The position numbers and the translations under genes were made by a program. 64,000 nt of DNA from Cyanophora paradoxa (Eukaryota; Glaucocystophyceae; Cyanophorales; Cyanophoraceae). Every line of letters begins with the position of its first letter. The first letter of the stretch is position 1. The stretch covers positions 248,001 through 312,000 of the forward strand of contig QPMI01000409.1 in NCBI GenBank assembly GCA_004431415.1, read 5' to 3'. Positions 21,935 through 35,000 of this stretch are shown here, piece by piece. The notes under the pieces were generated by a model. It had not been told where the DNA came from. It saw only the letters and a list, made by a program, of their open reading frames with translations, and ran no database searches.

Positions 21935-23540
21935 GCGGCCTCCGCGGCATCCGCGGCGACCTCGATAGTCTCGTCGGCCATCCGGAGCATATGAACCGGG
22001 CCGGCCAGGCGCAGTGTCGCCGAATAGGAATCGCTCTGTAACTCTTGCGAGGCAGCGCGGCCCGGCCCCGGGGTCTAGTCTGGATCGGATGCCCGCGAGA
22101 TGAGGGGGTTCGCTTCAGGTCAGAGGCAAGGGGCGTCACCACAGAACTTCGGAATGCATGCGAGCGCGATCCGATCGCGAGAGATCTAGAGGCGCAGTCT
22201 TCGCCGGTACCGAGCATCCATTTGCAGACTTCAGCTTGCGCATGCGATTGCTAATGGTCAAGTATCGATCGAGACCATGCCATGATGAGGGCCGGGTGCA
22301 CATCTACTAGGCTAGGCCAGGGTCCTGATGAAACTGCGCAAACACGCGCGGCGCAACTGCCTTGAGTTCCTAGACTAAGACTGCGGATTCCAGGGCCAGA
22401 AAGGGCCCGGCGGGGCGCGGGGGTGCGTGGCGGTACTGCAGGGGCGGGGGCCGAAGGGTGCTGCTGGGGCCCAGGAACGGGTTGGCGGAGGGCGGCGCGT
22501 ACGCCGGGGAAGGCGAGATGTGGTACTGGGCGGCGGGGCGGCGACGATGTACGGGTGGTACCCCTGTCCCCTGGAGAAGGGGCCGGGGGCGGGGCGGGGC
22601 GGGGGCGCGGGGCCGGGGCCCAGGAGCCCGCCCTCGGGGGGCCCGGGACGGCCGCCAGGCTCCTGCTTGAGGGGGGCGGGCAGCAGCGCTTCCGGCGCGC
22701 CCTCCGCGGGGGCGTGTCGCGGGCTCTGGGCGGGGCCGGGGCGCTCCTTCTGCGCCGCCACCTGCCTCCCCGCCCCGATCGCGAGCTCCTGCTTCACGCC
22801 CCGCGCGCCCTGCGAGGGCCGTCAGCGGCCGGCCGGCGCGAGGGCGCGGGGCCGCGGCGCACCTGCGAGAGGGCGGCGCAAAGGTGAGCTGCGGCTGCTG
22901 CCTGCGGGGCGATGGCTGGGGCGGGGCGGGCCCCCGGGGGCCCTCCTTCTTCCCTGGCGGCGAGGCGGCGGGGCGGGGCGCGGGGGACCCTCGGCGAGCA
23001 GCGACCCGCTGGAGCTGACGTAGCGCGACGTAGCCGCCGGGGCCGGCGCGGCCCGCGGCGGGTCGGGCGGGGGCGAGGCGCGCTGGGGCGGCTGGGGCCG
23101 AGGAGGGGGGACGGGTCGGGGGCCGTCCGCGGGGGCGCTCGGCCTGTGGGGCCCCTCCAGGCGCGTGCCGAGGGCCTCGCTCTGCGCGGCGCCGGCGGCC
23201 GGTGAGGGACGGACGCAGAGAGCGGAGCGGGAGAGAGGGGAGAGCGGACGCGGGGGTCGAGCGGGGCGCGGCACTTCCAGCGGTCGAGGACCCGCTGGAG
23301 CGCCCCGGGCGTCTCGTAGCTATAGTCCGTAAGCGCACGCGGGGTCCGGATCGAGGGCGACAGTCCAGATGCGCATGCAGACCGGATCCCAGCTCGAGCT
23401 CGAGCAGGGGACTTGAGCTCAGAGCTCAGGCCTGGGTGCACGTGGCGGGCCCATGGGCCGTCTGATCATGAGATCTAGAGGATCCCAAATCTAGACGACG
23501 GGCTCCGCCGTGTGCGGGTCCGGCCACTGCGGGTCTCGTG
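21510..23540. repeat. Inverted repeat arm B
   Basis: Mirror image of 18771-20900. The inner part carries exons 3-6 of CP12 copy B and the 440-bp spacer; the outer part carries a decayed copy of the CCCH gene 3' end. The inner edge is at the exon-3 acceptor of CP12. The outer limit is near 23540, where a block encoding WPDPHTAEPVV (mirror of 18775-18810) still matches and the following sequence does not. Confidence 0.93.
22375..23540 (-). pseudogene. Truncated mirror copy of the CCCH gene 3' end
   Basis: This copy covers only the last exons of the CCCH gene and has no 5' part, zinc finger or start. It still ends WNPQ followed by S instead of Y and the same TAG. Compared with the 19064-20034 region it shows many 1- to several-nt losses inside C or G runs (for example in the stretches for GPQQHPFGPP and PPPQYHISPS), which break the frame more than once, and the DNA between about 23320 and 23470 is replaced by unrelated sequence. 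I infer a by-product of the inverted duplication. Because nearly all indels are in homopolymers, some may be sequencing errors. Confidence 0.75.
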
Positions 23541-24235
23541 CATGCTTGACGAAGTAGCGGCGTGCGGCGGCGCTGTGCAGGGCCGTCAGCGGCCACCGGC
23601 CGGTGCGCGCGAGGCCTAGGGGGCCGGACGGGACCCGGCGCGCCTGCTACATGTACAGCTGCAGATGGCTGCAGATGCAGCCTTGGCTGAGAGCACGAGC
23701 GGTCAGCAATCCAACTTACTACGGTAGCTAGCCGCACGTATGCAGCGCCGCCTAACGCGTCGCCGAGCGCCGCTGGGGCGCTCCGACTGGGCAGTAGCCG
23801 CGGGGAACTGGGCATGGCCATGGGGGCGCGGCGAGAGCGGCCTTGCAACTTGCACCTTGCAGCTCGCTGCATGGGGAACCGCAGCCGTGCGGCCTGCGCA
23901 TGCCGGGCACTGCTGTGGGGGTAAGGCGAGACAACTTGGCAGGGGGGGGGTGAAAAGAGGGGGGCGAAGGTGCGGAGGGCCGGAGGCACCTTGAAGGGGC
24001 GCCGCCCTCTGTACCCCTGGGGCGCCGTTCGCCAACAAACACTGTCGAAGGGTCGCGGCTCTCGGAGGCCATCCGACGACTCATGATATGGACGCCCGGG
24101 ACTTGATCGCTGGCCTGCGCGGCGCCTCCGATCACTCACAAACGCCCTTATCTAGAGACGAGGCGCGCACCAGCCGAGGCCGAAGCCAGAGCTCGAGGCG
24201 CTTGCTGCTTCAGCGCACAGAGCTAGCACACATAA
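23541..24235. other. Intergenic region
   Basis: About 700 bp upstream of the ammonium transporter gene. It has no supported gene. A G-run lies at about 23940-23950 and the sequence just before the transporter start is CACATAAATG. Confidence 0.45.
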
Positions 24236-26928
24236 ATGCAGCGGCGAAGCGCAGCTGCGCTCTTCTTCGCGGTCGTGGTCGGCCTCATCGCTGCGGCGGC
24301 CGCCACGTCGTCCGCCACCGATGCCCTCGACGCGCGGATCGAGGAGATGGTGGCGAAGCGCGTCGACATGATCCTCGCGCTGCGAGGGATCCCCGCCGAC
24401 TCGCCCGCCGCCGAGTCCCACCGCCGGTGCGCCTGTTGCAGAACTTTGCGGGGCAAGGCGGCTCTTCGCTTGCGGCCTCCCTCCCGCGCTCCACGGCCAG
24501 CTAGCCCTTCGTTTCCCTTCAGACTCCGGATCCGATATATTTCCCGCGCCCGCGCGCACGCGGGGCCCTCGATTTCGCGCGCGCTGATCATGACTCGGGC
24601 GGGCCGCCGTTGCAATACAATGCCGCCCGCGTTTGAATTCTCCCTGCCCTCCTTCCTCTAATTTTTAAGCCGGAAGACTCCCATCCCCGCCGGGCCGCCG
24701 GTCGCCTGGCGTCGCGCTCCGGGCTCCAATCTTCCTAGGCCTAGGCCTCCCCGAGCCTCGATCTGACATAATCGCAGGCGCCTCTCCCAGGCTGCGGCTG
24801 CCCCTGGCCCTCCGGTCCGCTACCTGAACCCCGGCGCCGTCGTTGACGAGGCGGGCAACATCGTCGGCACCTCGATCCCTCCGCCGGACATGAACGACCC
24901 CGAGATCATCAAGCGCCTTCAGTCCAACTACGGCCTCAAGGACGAGCAGGTGCTTGCCTTCGCCGCGCTCTCGAGCTGCTCGAGCTCGAGCTCCGGCCTC
25001 AGAAACTGACCTTGTGGCGCGCGTGTACGCCAGGTCGCCGCGGGCGCCATCGATTGCTCGAGCGGTGTCACCTGCAGCATCTGGGGCGCGAACGAGTTCG
25101 TCATTACGTGCGTGCATTTATCGCTCTTTGATCTAGGTATCGATTCGACGAGCACCGACGCCCGCCCGCGCGCAGCTCGGCGGACGCGGCCGCGGCGAAC
25201 ACGCTCGGCGTTGTCAACACGGGCGACACGGCGTGGCTGCTCACCTCGACGGCCCTCGTTATGATCATGACCCCCGGCCTCGGCCTCTTCTACGCCGGCA
25301 TGGCCGGCGCCGAGAACGCCGTCAACACGGTTAGCCTTTAATCTGCCCCGCCCGCGCGGCAGACGCTGACGGCGCCTCGCGCGCGGTACGCGCAGATCAT
25401 GATGTCGTTCGTGTCGATGGGCATCGTGACGGTGCAGTGGGTCGTCATCGGCTACTCGTTCGCCTTCGGGCCGGGCACGCGCGGCTTCGGCTCGTTCCGC
25501 TGGGTGGCCCTCACCATCGTCGGGCGCCTGCCCTCGTCGATCTACGCGCCGACGAGCCCGCACTACGCCTTCGTGGCCTTCCAGTGCATGTTCGCCCAGA
25601 TCACCCCCGCCCTCATGTCCGGCGCCGTCGTCGGCCGCATGAAGTTCTCCGCCTGTGCGCCCCCGCCCCGCCCCGCTGCCCGCCTCCGCCCTCTCTGACG
25701 GCCCGCTCTCCCGGCCCGCCGCGCAGACGTCATCTTCATTCTCGCCTGGACCACCATCTGCTGTGCGCCCCGCCCCCGCGCCCTCGTCTCCATTCCGTCC
25801 CCCGCTTGACGCCCCCGCCCGCCGGCCCGCAGACGACGCGCTCGCGCACTGGGTGTGGGGCTGGGTGGAGGACGGGCTGGGCACGTCGCGGGGCTTCCTG
25901 GCGCAGCTCGGCGCCCTCGACTTCGCCGGCGGCACGGTCATCCACATCTCCTCGGGCTGGTCCTCCCTCGTCGCCGCCCTCATCGTCGGCAAGCGCCGCC
26001 ACGGCCCCACCCACGTCACCGCCCACAACGCCCCCATGTGCCTCATCGGCGCCACCCTCCTCTGGTTCGGCTGGTTCGGCTTCAACGGCGGCTCGGCCTG
26101 GAACGCCGCCGACATCGCGTCGCTCGCCTGCCTCAACACGCACATCGCCGCCGCGTCGGCCCTCTGCGCGTGGCTCCTCATCGAGGTGATCGTGGACAAG
26201 CACCCGTCGGCCGTCGGCGCCTCGGCCGGCTGCGTCGTGGGCCTCGTGTGCATCACGCCGGGCGCCGGCTTCGTGACCCCGATGGCCTCGATCGCCATCG
26301 GCGTGATCGGCGCCATCATCTCGTTCGGCGCCGTCATGCTCAAGAAGCACGTCATGAAGATCGACGACACGCTCGACGTGTGGGCGTGCCACGGCGTCGG
26401 CGGCGTGACGGGCGCCTTCCTGACGGGCCTCTTCTCGAACGAGTGGTCCAACCCGTGGAACGCGAAGGACCACGACGGCAACCTCTACTACGTCGCCAAG
26501 GGCGCCTTCTACGGCCGCGGCGTCCTCCTCGGCTACCAGGTCGCCGGCATCGTCGTCGGCATCGGCTACGCGATGGCCTGCACGGCCGTCATCCTCTTCG
26601 CGCTCAAGTACACGATCGGCCTGCGCGTCTCCGAGGCCGCCGAGAAGGAGGGCCTCGACGTCTCGGTCCACGGCAACGCCGGTGCTTAACTTGATTTCTC
26701 TCCCCGCTTTGATTGTCTCTTCCTGACCGCGCCCCGGGCCCTGCAGGGTACGACCATATGCAGCAGAACTTCGGCGCCGTCTTCGGCATGGGCGGCTCCA
26801 AGCAGGGCGGCGACCAGAACATGTGGACGGCCGGCGACGCCAAGCCGATGTCGGGCAGCAACGGCATGGTCTCCCACGTCGTACCCGTGCAGATGGGCGG
26901 CCCGGCGCCCGCCCAGCTCCACCCCTGA
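24236..26928 (+). CDS. Ammonium transporter, AMT family
   Basis: High-affinity ammonium uptake across the plasma membrane, entry point to nitrogen assimilation. ATG 24236 opens with a cleavable-looking signal ([14 protein letters not shown]), followed by a short acidic extracellular N-terminus, then about eleven membrane helices: [59 protein letters not shown], the family signature [37 protein letters not shown], and [20 protein letters not shown] with the second pore His. The pore and gate elements of AMT1-type proteins are present. The C-terminal tail [20 protein letters not shown] is soluble; stop TGA at 26926-26928. Introns lie mainly in the 5' half; one long exon (about 25833-26685) carries the second half. 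Codon use is strongly G/C-ending. Confidence 0.95.
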
Positions 26929-28051
26929 GCTCTAGCAAGGCCTTCCACTACCTAAGCCCTCGCGATCGGGCCCGCGGCCGTAGCCGGGCGATCAACATAC
27001 ATTTCTTTCAATTATTAGCAAGACTTAGTTGCTATTGGATTCGCTACTGCTTCGCAGTTCTAGTCGCGCCCGGCTCAAGCGCTAGCTTAGACCAGCTAGA
27101 TGCTCGATCCCTAGGAAATTTCAACCCTACGTATACGAAATTCGCGCTCAATTCAATTAGAATTCGCGCATTTGCAAATACTCGTGTAAGATAGTATATA
27201 AGTAGGCCTACTCTCTAGATATTCGGATTCGCTCCTGTTGTACTCGATCTCTTTCAAGTCATGTTAATCATGAATCAATGACTAACTTTTCAAAGTTTGA
27301 AATCACGTCGCAATCTTAAGGTCCTGGATCTCCAGGGCCAGAGCTCTATAGCTAGTGAAGCATGGAGGCTGCGGCCGGGGCCCGGGCACTGCAGCTGCTT
27401 AAGCTTGAGCGTGACGGTTGCTTTTAATGGGCCCGGGAGTTGCGTTGTGATCACGCCTTAGCTTGATCTCAGTCTCATAATCCTGAGTCCGATGATCAGA
27501 GTCTGGTCGTTGCCCTCTCTGTCCGGTCCACGGGCCCCCGGGCCCCGCGGCCGGCCGCGGGGCGCGGGGCCGGGGGAGCTCGAGAGGCTAGCTATATATA
27601 TAGGCCCCCCCCTAATTCGAAATTCATCTATGTATGCATATCATTGTACGCTCGCAAAGATCTAGAGACCCATATAGCTAAATCTACGTGCACATAAACT
27701 ACAACTTGGCAATGAATGTATACGTATACGTACTAGTACTTGCAAATTACAGAAGGCTCTAGCGGTTCACACGATCGATCAGCAGGAGCTCAAAAAGAGG
27801 AAGGTTCTGCGGATCATTTCATGCCTTAGATGGGCTGATCGCATCTGCGGAAAGCGCGCGATCGACCCGAAGATTGCATGCGAAAGCGCTAGCTATGTAT
27901 TTAGCTAACAAGCTTGAAGAGATCAACCGGCTCTAGATCTAGATCTCCACGGCGGAAACACTCAGGATTCGAAGTGAAGATGGCCCAGAAAAGGGTGGAT
28001 CCGGAGCGGGGGGCGGTGCGGGGCCCGGGGCTCGGGTGGCTAGGCGGCTGG
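26929..28051. other. AT-richer intergenic island
   Basis: About 1.1 kb between the ends of the ammonium transporter and the histidine kinase genes. Composition is clearly lower in GC than flanking genes, with short palindromes such as CTAGATCTAGATCT near 27935. No tRNA or coding exon recognised. Confidence 0.5.
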
Positions 28052-31000
28052 CTAGGCGGCCTCGGGCGGGGGCGCGCCGGCCTCGGGGGGCATGCCCAGG
28101 CACTCGCGCATGCGCCGCACCAGCGACTCCATCTTCACCGGCTGCGCCCCCGGCCCGGCCCCACCCGCGTCAGCCCTCCCCCATCCTTCGTCCCTCTCCA
28201 CCCTAGAATCGCGTGGAGGGGTTCGAGGAGGCAGAGAGAGGGCGGGGGCACCTTGGAGCAGAAGAGCTGCATGCCGGCCTTGCTGGCGGCGTCGCGGTCC
28301 TCGGCGGTGCAGTTGGCGCTGACGCCCACGATCGGCACGGGACCGGGCGCGAGCTCGCCGGCCGCCTCGAGCCGCCGTATCTCCCGCGTCGCCCCCAGCC
28401 CGTCCAGCACCGGCATCTGGGGGGGGGGGGGGGGGGGGGAGGGGGGGCTTAGGGGTGGCAGCAGGGGGTACGGGTTCGCCGCGGGCACCTGGATGTCCAT
28501 GAGGACGAGGTGGAAGGGCTCGGGCGGGCCCGCCCCCGCGTCCCACACGGCCGCCGCCCCCGCGTTCGGGCCCGGCTGCGCGGCGCGCTCAGCGGGAGGC
28601 GGCGCTCGACTACTCCCGCCCTTGGCGGCTTCTCTGAGCGGGGCGGGGCGGGGCGGGGGCGCGCCTGGGATCTGAGGAGGGCGTCGATGGCCTGCTGCCC
28701 GTCCTCAGCCATCGCGAAGCGGCACCCGATCCGCGCCAGCAGCTTCCCCAGCACCAGCCGGTTCTGCAGGAGGGGGGGGTCTCGCAAAGGGAGGAGCTCC
28801 ACCGCCCCGCGCGGGGCGGGGCGGGGCGGGCGGGCGCACGAAGGGGTTGTCCTCGGCGCAGAGCACGTTCGCCTCGGCGAGGGTGCGCGGCGGCGCGGGG
28901 CCCGGGGAGGGCGAGGCGGAGGGGAGGGCGGCGGGGCGCCCTCCTGCCCGGCGGCTGCCTCGAGGAGCGAGGCGGCGCCGGCGAGCGGCTCCGGGGCGGT
29001 CGCCGCGGCGAGCTCCGACGCCACGCTCGACGAGGCGGCGAGGCGCTGCCCCCGCTCGCCCTCCTCCCGCGCTGCGCGAGCGTGGGCGGGGCGAGTGGCG
29101 AGTCGGGAAGGGGGGAGGGAGAGGGGCGGACGGGCGCCGGCGGCGAGCTCGAGCATACGGGAGACAAGCCTCTGCAGCTCCGCGAGCTGTCGCGGGGGCG
29201 GGCCTCAGGGCGGGCGGAGAGAGGAGGGCGGGGAGAGGGGCGCGGGGGGCACGTGGAAGGGCCGCTGGAGGGAGAGGGGCGGCGGGGTCGAGGCTGGTCG
29301 GGGAGTGGGGGACGCTTGGGGGGTCATCATCAGGGCTGGCCCTGCCCCTGCCCGTGCCGCCTCCGCAGCGACGTGCTCCGCGAGCTGCGAGCGACGCGCG
29401 CTGAGGGCCCGAGGGCGGGGGGCCGGGGAGGGCGCCGCGCACGCCGGCTCCAGGGGCGACGAGGCGCGCGAGGCGGTGCCCGCGACGGACGGGCGCCGCT
29501 GGCCCCGCTGCCAACGACAATTGAGGCGGGGGAGGGGCGGGAGGGGGGCGGGGCGGGCCTGGGCGACGATGGCGAGGGGCACGACGATCTGGCGGCCCGC
29601 CGCGGTGGCCGCGGGGCGCGAGATGGGCAGCTCCCCGGCGCCCCCGAGGCCTGCCGCCCGCCCGCCCCGCCGGCGGCTCGGCACGGGGGCGGGGTGGCGG
29701 GTGCGGAGAGGGCGGCCCAGGGGCGGACCGGCGATGGATGCGGCGGAGGCGTCGGCGAAGGCGAGGAGGGTGGCGGGGGCGCCCCCGGGGCCCGCCCCCG
29801 CCCCCGCCCCCGCCTCAAGCTCCCGCTGCGCCCACGCCGTGACCTGCCAGAGCAGAGAAGGGGTGAGGGGGCGAGAGGCGGCAGAGTGGCGGGGCGGCGG
29901 GCGCCTCGTGGAGGGAGGAGAAGGTGAGGACGGCGGGGGCGGGAGGCGCCCCGGCCCCCGAGGGCGCCCAGCGCCTCCGCCAGCTGCGGCGCGCCCTCCG
30001 TCACGGCGGGGCGGGGGCGAGGGGCGAGCGGGCCCGGCGCACCGCCTCGGCGACGACGGGCGGGCGGCGACGGCGCAGCGGAGCGGGGCGGGGGCGGGGC
30101 CCAGGGCCCCGCCCCCGGCCCCGGCCCCGCGCCGGCTTCAGCGGCACCGCGAAGAGGAACTGCGGGACGGAGGGGAGGGGAGGGGGCGTGAGAGGAGGCG
30201 GAAGGAAAAGGCGGAGGCGGGGGGAAGCAGGGGGGTACGGTGGAGCCCTCGCCGAGGGCGCTCTCGACGTTGATGCGGCCGCCCATCTCCTGCACGACTG
30301 CGCCGCACAACGGAGGAGGGCGCGTCGGGGCACGCCCGCTGGGGGGAAGAGGGGCCCGGGGCGGGGCGGGGCGGGGCGGACTGGTCGAGGAGAGGGCGAG
30401 GCCGAGGCCGGTGCCGCCGTACTTGCGGGTGATGGTCGCGTCGGCCTGCACGAAGGGCTGGAAGATCGCCGCCTGCTGCTCCGGCGCCACCCCGATGCCT
30501 GCGCCGCGCCGGGGCGTCACGCGCGTCACGCTCCGCTGCGCCCGGGGGCGGGGGCGGGGCGGGGGCGGGGGCGGGCCCTCGTCGCTGACGGCGAACTCGA
30601 TGCGGTGGAGGCCGTCCCCCTCGGGCGCCCCCGCCACGAGCAGCGCCGAGCCGCCGCCGGCGCGCCTCGCCCCCGCGAGCTCGACGGCCTCCGGCGGCGC
30701 CAGGCTCCGCTCCAGCGTCTCCTCCTGCCCCGCCCCGCCGCCGCCCTTGCCACCGGGCCCCGCCGGCGGCGGCGGCGGCGAGACGCGGGCGGCGGACATG
30801 ATGAGGCCCCTGCGGGGCGGGAAGGGACGGGGCGCCGGGGCCCGCCCCGCTGGAGAGGGAGAGGGCGCGCGTGAGGCGCGAGAGGGCCGGTGTCTTCGCC
30901 GTCTGCCGCTCGCCGCCTGCGCCGGCGGCGAGGGGGCGGGGGCGGCGGTGGGCGCCGGGGCGAGGGCGGGGGGCTCGGCGGCGACGTCGGCGCCCATGAC

Positions 31001-32043
31001 CTCCTCCACCAGCGCGCTCTGCCCCCGCGCCCCGCCTCAGATCGGGCGGGGCCAGGCCGGGCGGGATGGGCGGGGGCGCCTGGGAGCGGTGGCGGGGCCG
31101 GTAGTCGGCGTTGGGGCCGGCGAGGGAGACGCGCAGGGTGACCGTGCCGCCGGGCTTGGAGAACTGCGCGGCGGCGCTCGCGTCGCGAGGCGGCGGCAGG
31201 CGGGGCGGAGGCGCTGGCGGGCCTTCACGGCGTTGGAGAGGAGGTTGAGCTGCGGGGGCGTGAGCCGGGGGCATCGCTGCGCCGGGGCCGCCGGGGCGGG
31301 GGGTACGCGCCAAGACTTGGCGGAGGCGCAGGGAGTCGGCGCAGACGCGGCGCGGGAGGCCCGGGCCCCAGCGCGTGATGACGTCCACGCCTGCGCCCCC
31401 GCGAGCTCCCCGTGAGCCCCCCGGTCCCGCGTGCTTTCTGGCCCGCCGGGGCGCACCGCGGGCGTTGGCGCCTATGACGACGAGGTCCGCCGAGTCCTCC
31501 ACCATCTGCGAGGCGCCGGCGGCAGCCGTGAGCGCGGGCTCGCCTGCGCGGGCCGGGGCGGGCCGCGCCTCACGCAGGTCGAAGTCCTCGTCGCAGAGGA
31601 TCTGCCGGGGGCCGGCCGGGGCCTCAGCGGGGTTGGCGGGGCGGGGCCGGCGGGGCGCGGGGAGGGCGGGGGGCGCGCCATGCGGCCCGACTTGATGCGC
31701 TCCCAGTCGAGGATGTCCGCTGCGGGGCGCGAGCCGCGTCGACGTCGGCCCCCGCCCCGCCGGGCCCGCGCGATGGGGGGCGGCGGGGCGGCGGGGCGCA
31801 CAGATCACGTCCACGAGAGTCCCGCTCGCCTTGCTGATGAGCTCCGCCAGCCTGCCGCGGGCCCGCTCGCCGGTGCCCAGCAGGCGGGCGGGAGGGGCGG
31901 GGGCCGGCCGGCGGGGGCGCACTCGGTCTGGTCGGGGGAGAGGCCCGTCTCGCGCAGGAGGCTCGCGCAACCGACGATCCCCTGCCCGCCGCCTTCAGGA
32001 AGCCTCCGGGGCGAGGCGGGGGCCTGGGATGGGGCGGGGCGGA

Positions 32044-32078
<35 letters not shown>

Positions 32079-35000
32079 CGGATGAAGTTGTTGCGCATGC
32101 GGAGGAGCGCCCGGGCCTCCGCGTAGTGCGCCGCCAGCCCCCGCACGATGAACTCTGCCCGCCGCGCCTCCCATGAGCGCCCCCGCGAGAGGGAGAGGAA
32201 AGGCGCCGGGCGGCTGAGGGCGCGTCTAGCAACAACGCTCTCTTTCCTTCCTTCCTTCCTTCCTTCCGTCTTTCCCCCGACGCTCGGCAGCCGCGCTCTC
32301 TAGGACGAGCTCCCTGGAGGAGGGCGGCGGGGCGCCTCGCACCGTAGAAGATGTTCTCGATCTCGAGGAGCTCCACCAGTTTGAGGCCGGCGAGGCGGCG
32401 GCGCAGGGCCGCCCACGCCCGCCCCAGCCGCGAGGGCGGCTTCTTCGAGCTCGCGGGGGCCCGGCTCGAGCGGGCCGAGGCCGGCCGCGAGGCGGCGGCC
32501 TCCAGGGGCGAGAGCTCGTCCGCGCCCCCGGCCCCGGCGGCCGCCGCGTGGCCCTCCACCGCGCTCGGCGCCGCCAGACCCTCCATCTGCGGCCGGCGGG
32601 CTCGTAAGGGAGGAGAGAGGCGGGGCGGGCGGGGGCCGGGGCGGACGCGGCGGAGAGGTGCTGGAGGGCCGGGAGACGAGGTGCGCGAGGCCGAAGGCCC
32701 CCGCAACGCCCACCAGCTGCCCCCGCCCCGCCCCCTCAGCACTCCACGCGCCGCCCCGAGGGGAGCTCCCGCGCCCCTCCCCGCCCGCCCCCGGCGCCCA
32801 GTTGCAGCACGCGCAACGGGCAGCGCGGCGCGGGCGCCCCGCCCCGCCCCGCGCACCGTGGCGGCGATTGCGATGGCGCCCGTCACGAGCGCCGTCTTCA
32901 CCGCGTTCGGCGTGAACGAGCTCTGCCCCCGGCCCCGCCCCGCCCCTGAGCGGGCTTGTTTTGGGCGGGGGGCCGGGGCGCACGCGAGCGATGGCGGAGC
33001 AGACGAGCCAGCTGGGGCCGTCGGGGAGGCTCGTCACGTCGAAGGCCTGCGCCCGCGCCCGCGCTCCGGTGAGAAGGCGCCGCAGAGGCGCCTGAGGCCG
33101 CCCTGACGGCGGGCCGGCGCGCCTGGACGATGTAGCCGCTGCCGACGCCCCCCGAGGCGTCGATCGTCCGCGCCGACGTCGGCACGGCGTCTGCGGCGAG
33201 GCGAGGCGAGCCGGGCGTCAGCGGCGCGCAGCGCGCGGGGGCGGCGCGGCGGGCGGGCGCGCCGAGGGAGCCGTAGGCGTTGAGAAGGCGCTGCGACATG
33301 GCCCGGATCACAGGGTCCACCTGCGCCCCTCTCAGGCCCCCGAACGAGAGCCCGGAGCACGCTCCGGCTGCAGCAGTTATGGGGCGGAAGGGGGGGGGGG
33401 GGGGGGGGGGGGCGGGCCTCGGGGTCGGAGGGCTTGAGGCGGCGGCTGCCGGCGGTGACGGCGCCGCGGCTCGAGGCGATGAGGACGCCCGTCTTGCGCT
33501 CCACGATGAAGCTGCGCGCCGGCGGTCAGCCCAGCGAGCCGCCCACGCACGCCCCGCCCTCCCGCATGCTCCTGCTCCCCCGCCCTCGCTGCTATCGTCC
33601 GTGTGCTGCCCGCGCAGCTGGCCGCAGAGGCGCCGGCGCCTTCGCCCCTTGCCCACGCGCGGGGCGGGGCGGGGCTGGCCTGGTGGTGTCGAGGGCGCCG
33701 AAGGAGAGGGACTCGAGGGCGGCGGTGAGCTCCTTCGTGAAGTAATGGGTGGCGACGTAAGCTGCGAAGTCCCCCTTCGAGTCGTACACGTTCGCGCACG
33801 CGATCACCGCCAGCAGGCCCCCCACCGCCGAGTCTGCGGGGCGCGCCGGCGCCGCCCGTCAAGCGGCGTCCCGCATGCGACGGCCTCTATGTAATACATC
33901 GAGCCGGAGAGATTGGAGTGATGCTGTTGCGCGCTGGATGTGCGCGCTCGTGCGGGCTAGATGTGAGGGCGGGCGGGGCGGACACTCGTCGGCCCAGGCG
34001 GTGGCGCGGTCCGCGGGGGCGAGCTCCTGGCAGGCCGCCCACCACACGAGCCGCTTCGAGTCGATCCGCGACTGGTTCCGGTACGGCCGCCCTGCCGGCG
34101 CCCCCGCCGCGTCCACGTCGTAGCTGCGCGCCGCGCGCCCCCGCCATCAGCGCCCCGGGCCCGCGAGCCTGAGCCGGCCCAGGGTCGGGCCCCGCCGCAC
34201 AAGAGCAGATCCGAGATGCCCGGCTGGGCCTTGATCACCAGGCTCCTGCGCGGCCGCGGCCCGATCCGTCGTCGGCCGGCGCCGGTTAACCCCTCGAACA
34301 GGGGCCGCGCACCACTCCGTGGTACCCCCCGAGATGCCGGAGATGTACCCCACGAACTGCCCGTTCGGAAAGGCGACGCGGACTCCACCTGGAGCCGGCC
34401 GGCCACCTCGGCGGGGGTACGCAAGATTTGGAGGCGCGGGGAAGGGGGTACGCGGACTCAAGGACTTGGAGCGGACGACGCCTAGGTAGTCCGTGAGGCG
34501 CCGCCACAGGTGCTGCCTCACGCCTGCGGCCCCGCCCGCGCGCGTGGGCCCGCGCATTCGCGCCGAGAGAGGGCGGGGTACCCCCGAGGAAGTCCTTCAG
34601 GTCGGGTATGTGGTTCTCCGCCACGTCCGTCGCCACTGCGGGCGGGCCACGCCTCGCACGAGGCGCGCGCCCGTGGCCGGCCGGCGCGGCCCGGGGGCGC
34701 GCACCGAGCATGTGGACGCTGCGGGCCGTGCGCATGAGCCGCCCCTCGATTGCGTCGCTGATGCGGGAGATGAGGCCCTGCGGGGCCCCGGGCGGCGGCA
34801 TCAGCACATCAGCATCGGCGGCGGCGAGGCGGCGGAGGCGGCGGGCGGCCCGCACCGCCTGCTCCACCTCCAGGATGTCGTCGATCACTGCGTTGAGGGC
34901 GGCGCCGGTACCGGTGAGCGGCGAGCCCCTTCCAAGCAAGCAGCGCCGCGGCGGCGGCAGCAGCGGCGGCGAGCGCACTGTTCGAGCTCATCACGAAGGA

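Noticed and set aside
20192-22217. Long antisense open frames inside both palindrome arms with identical translations
   Set aside because: They are mirror-image shadows of the CP12 exons and spacer; identity reflects the inverted repeat, not a gene.
29330-31970. Very long Pro/Ala/Arg-rich open frames (559 and 610 codons) on the minus strand
   Set aside because: They run through introns of the histidine kinase; only pieces in the kinase frame carry motifs.
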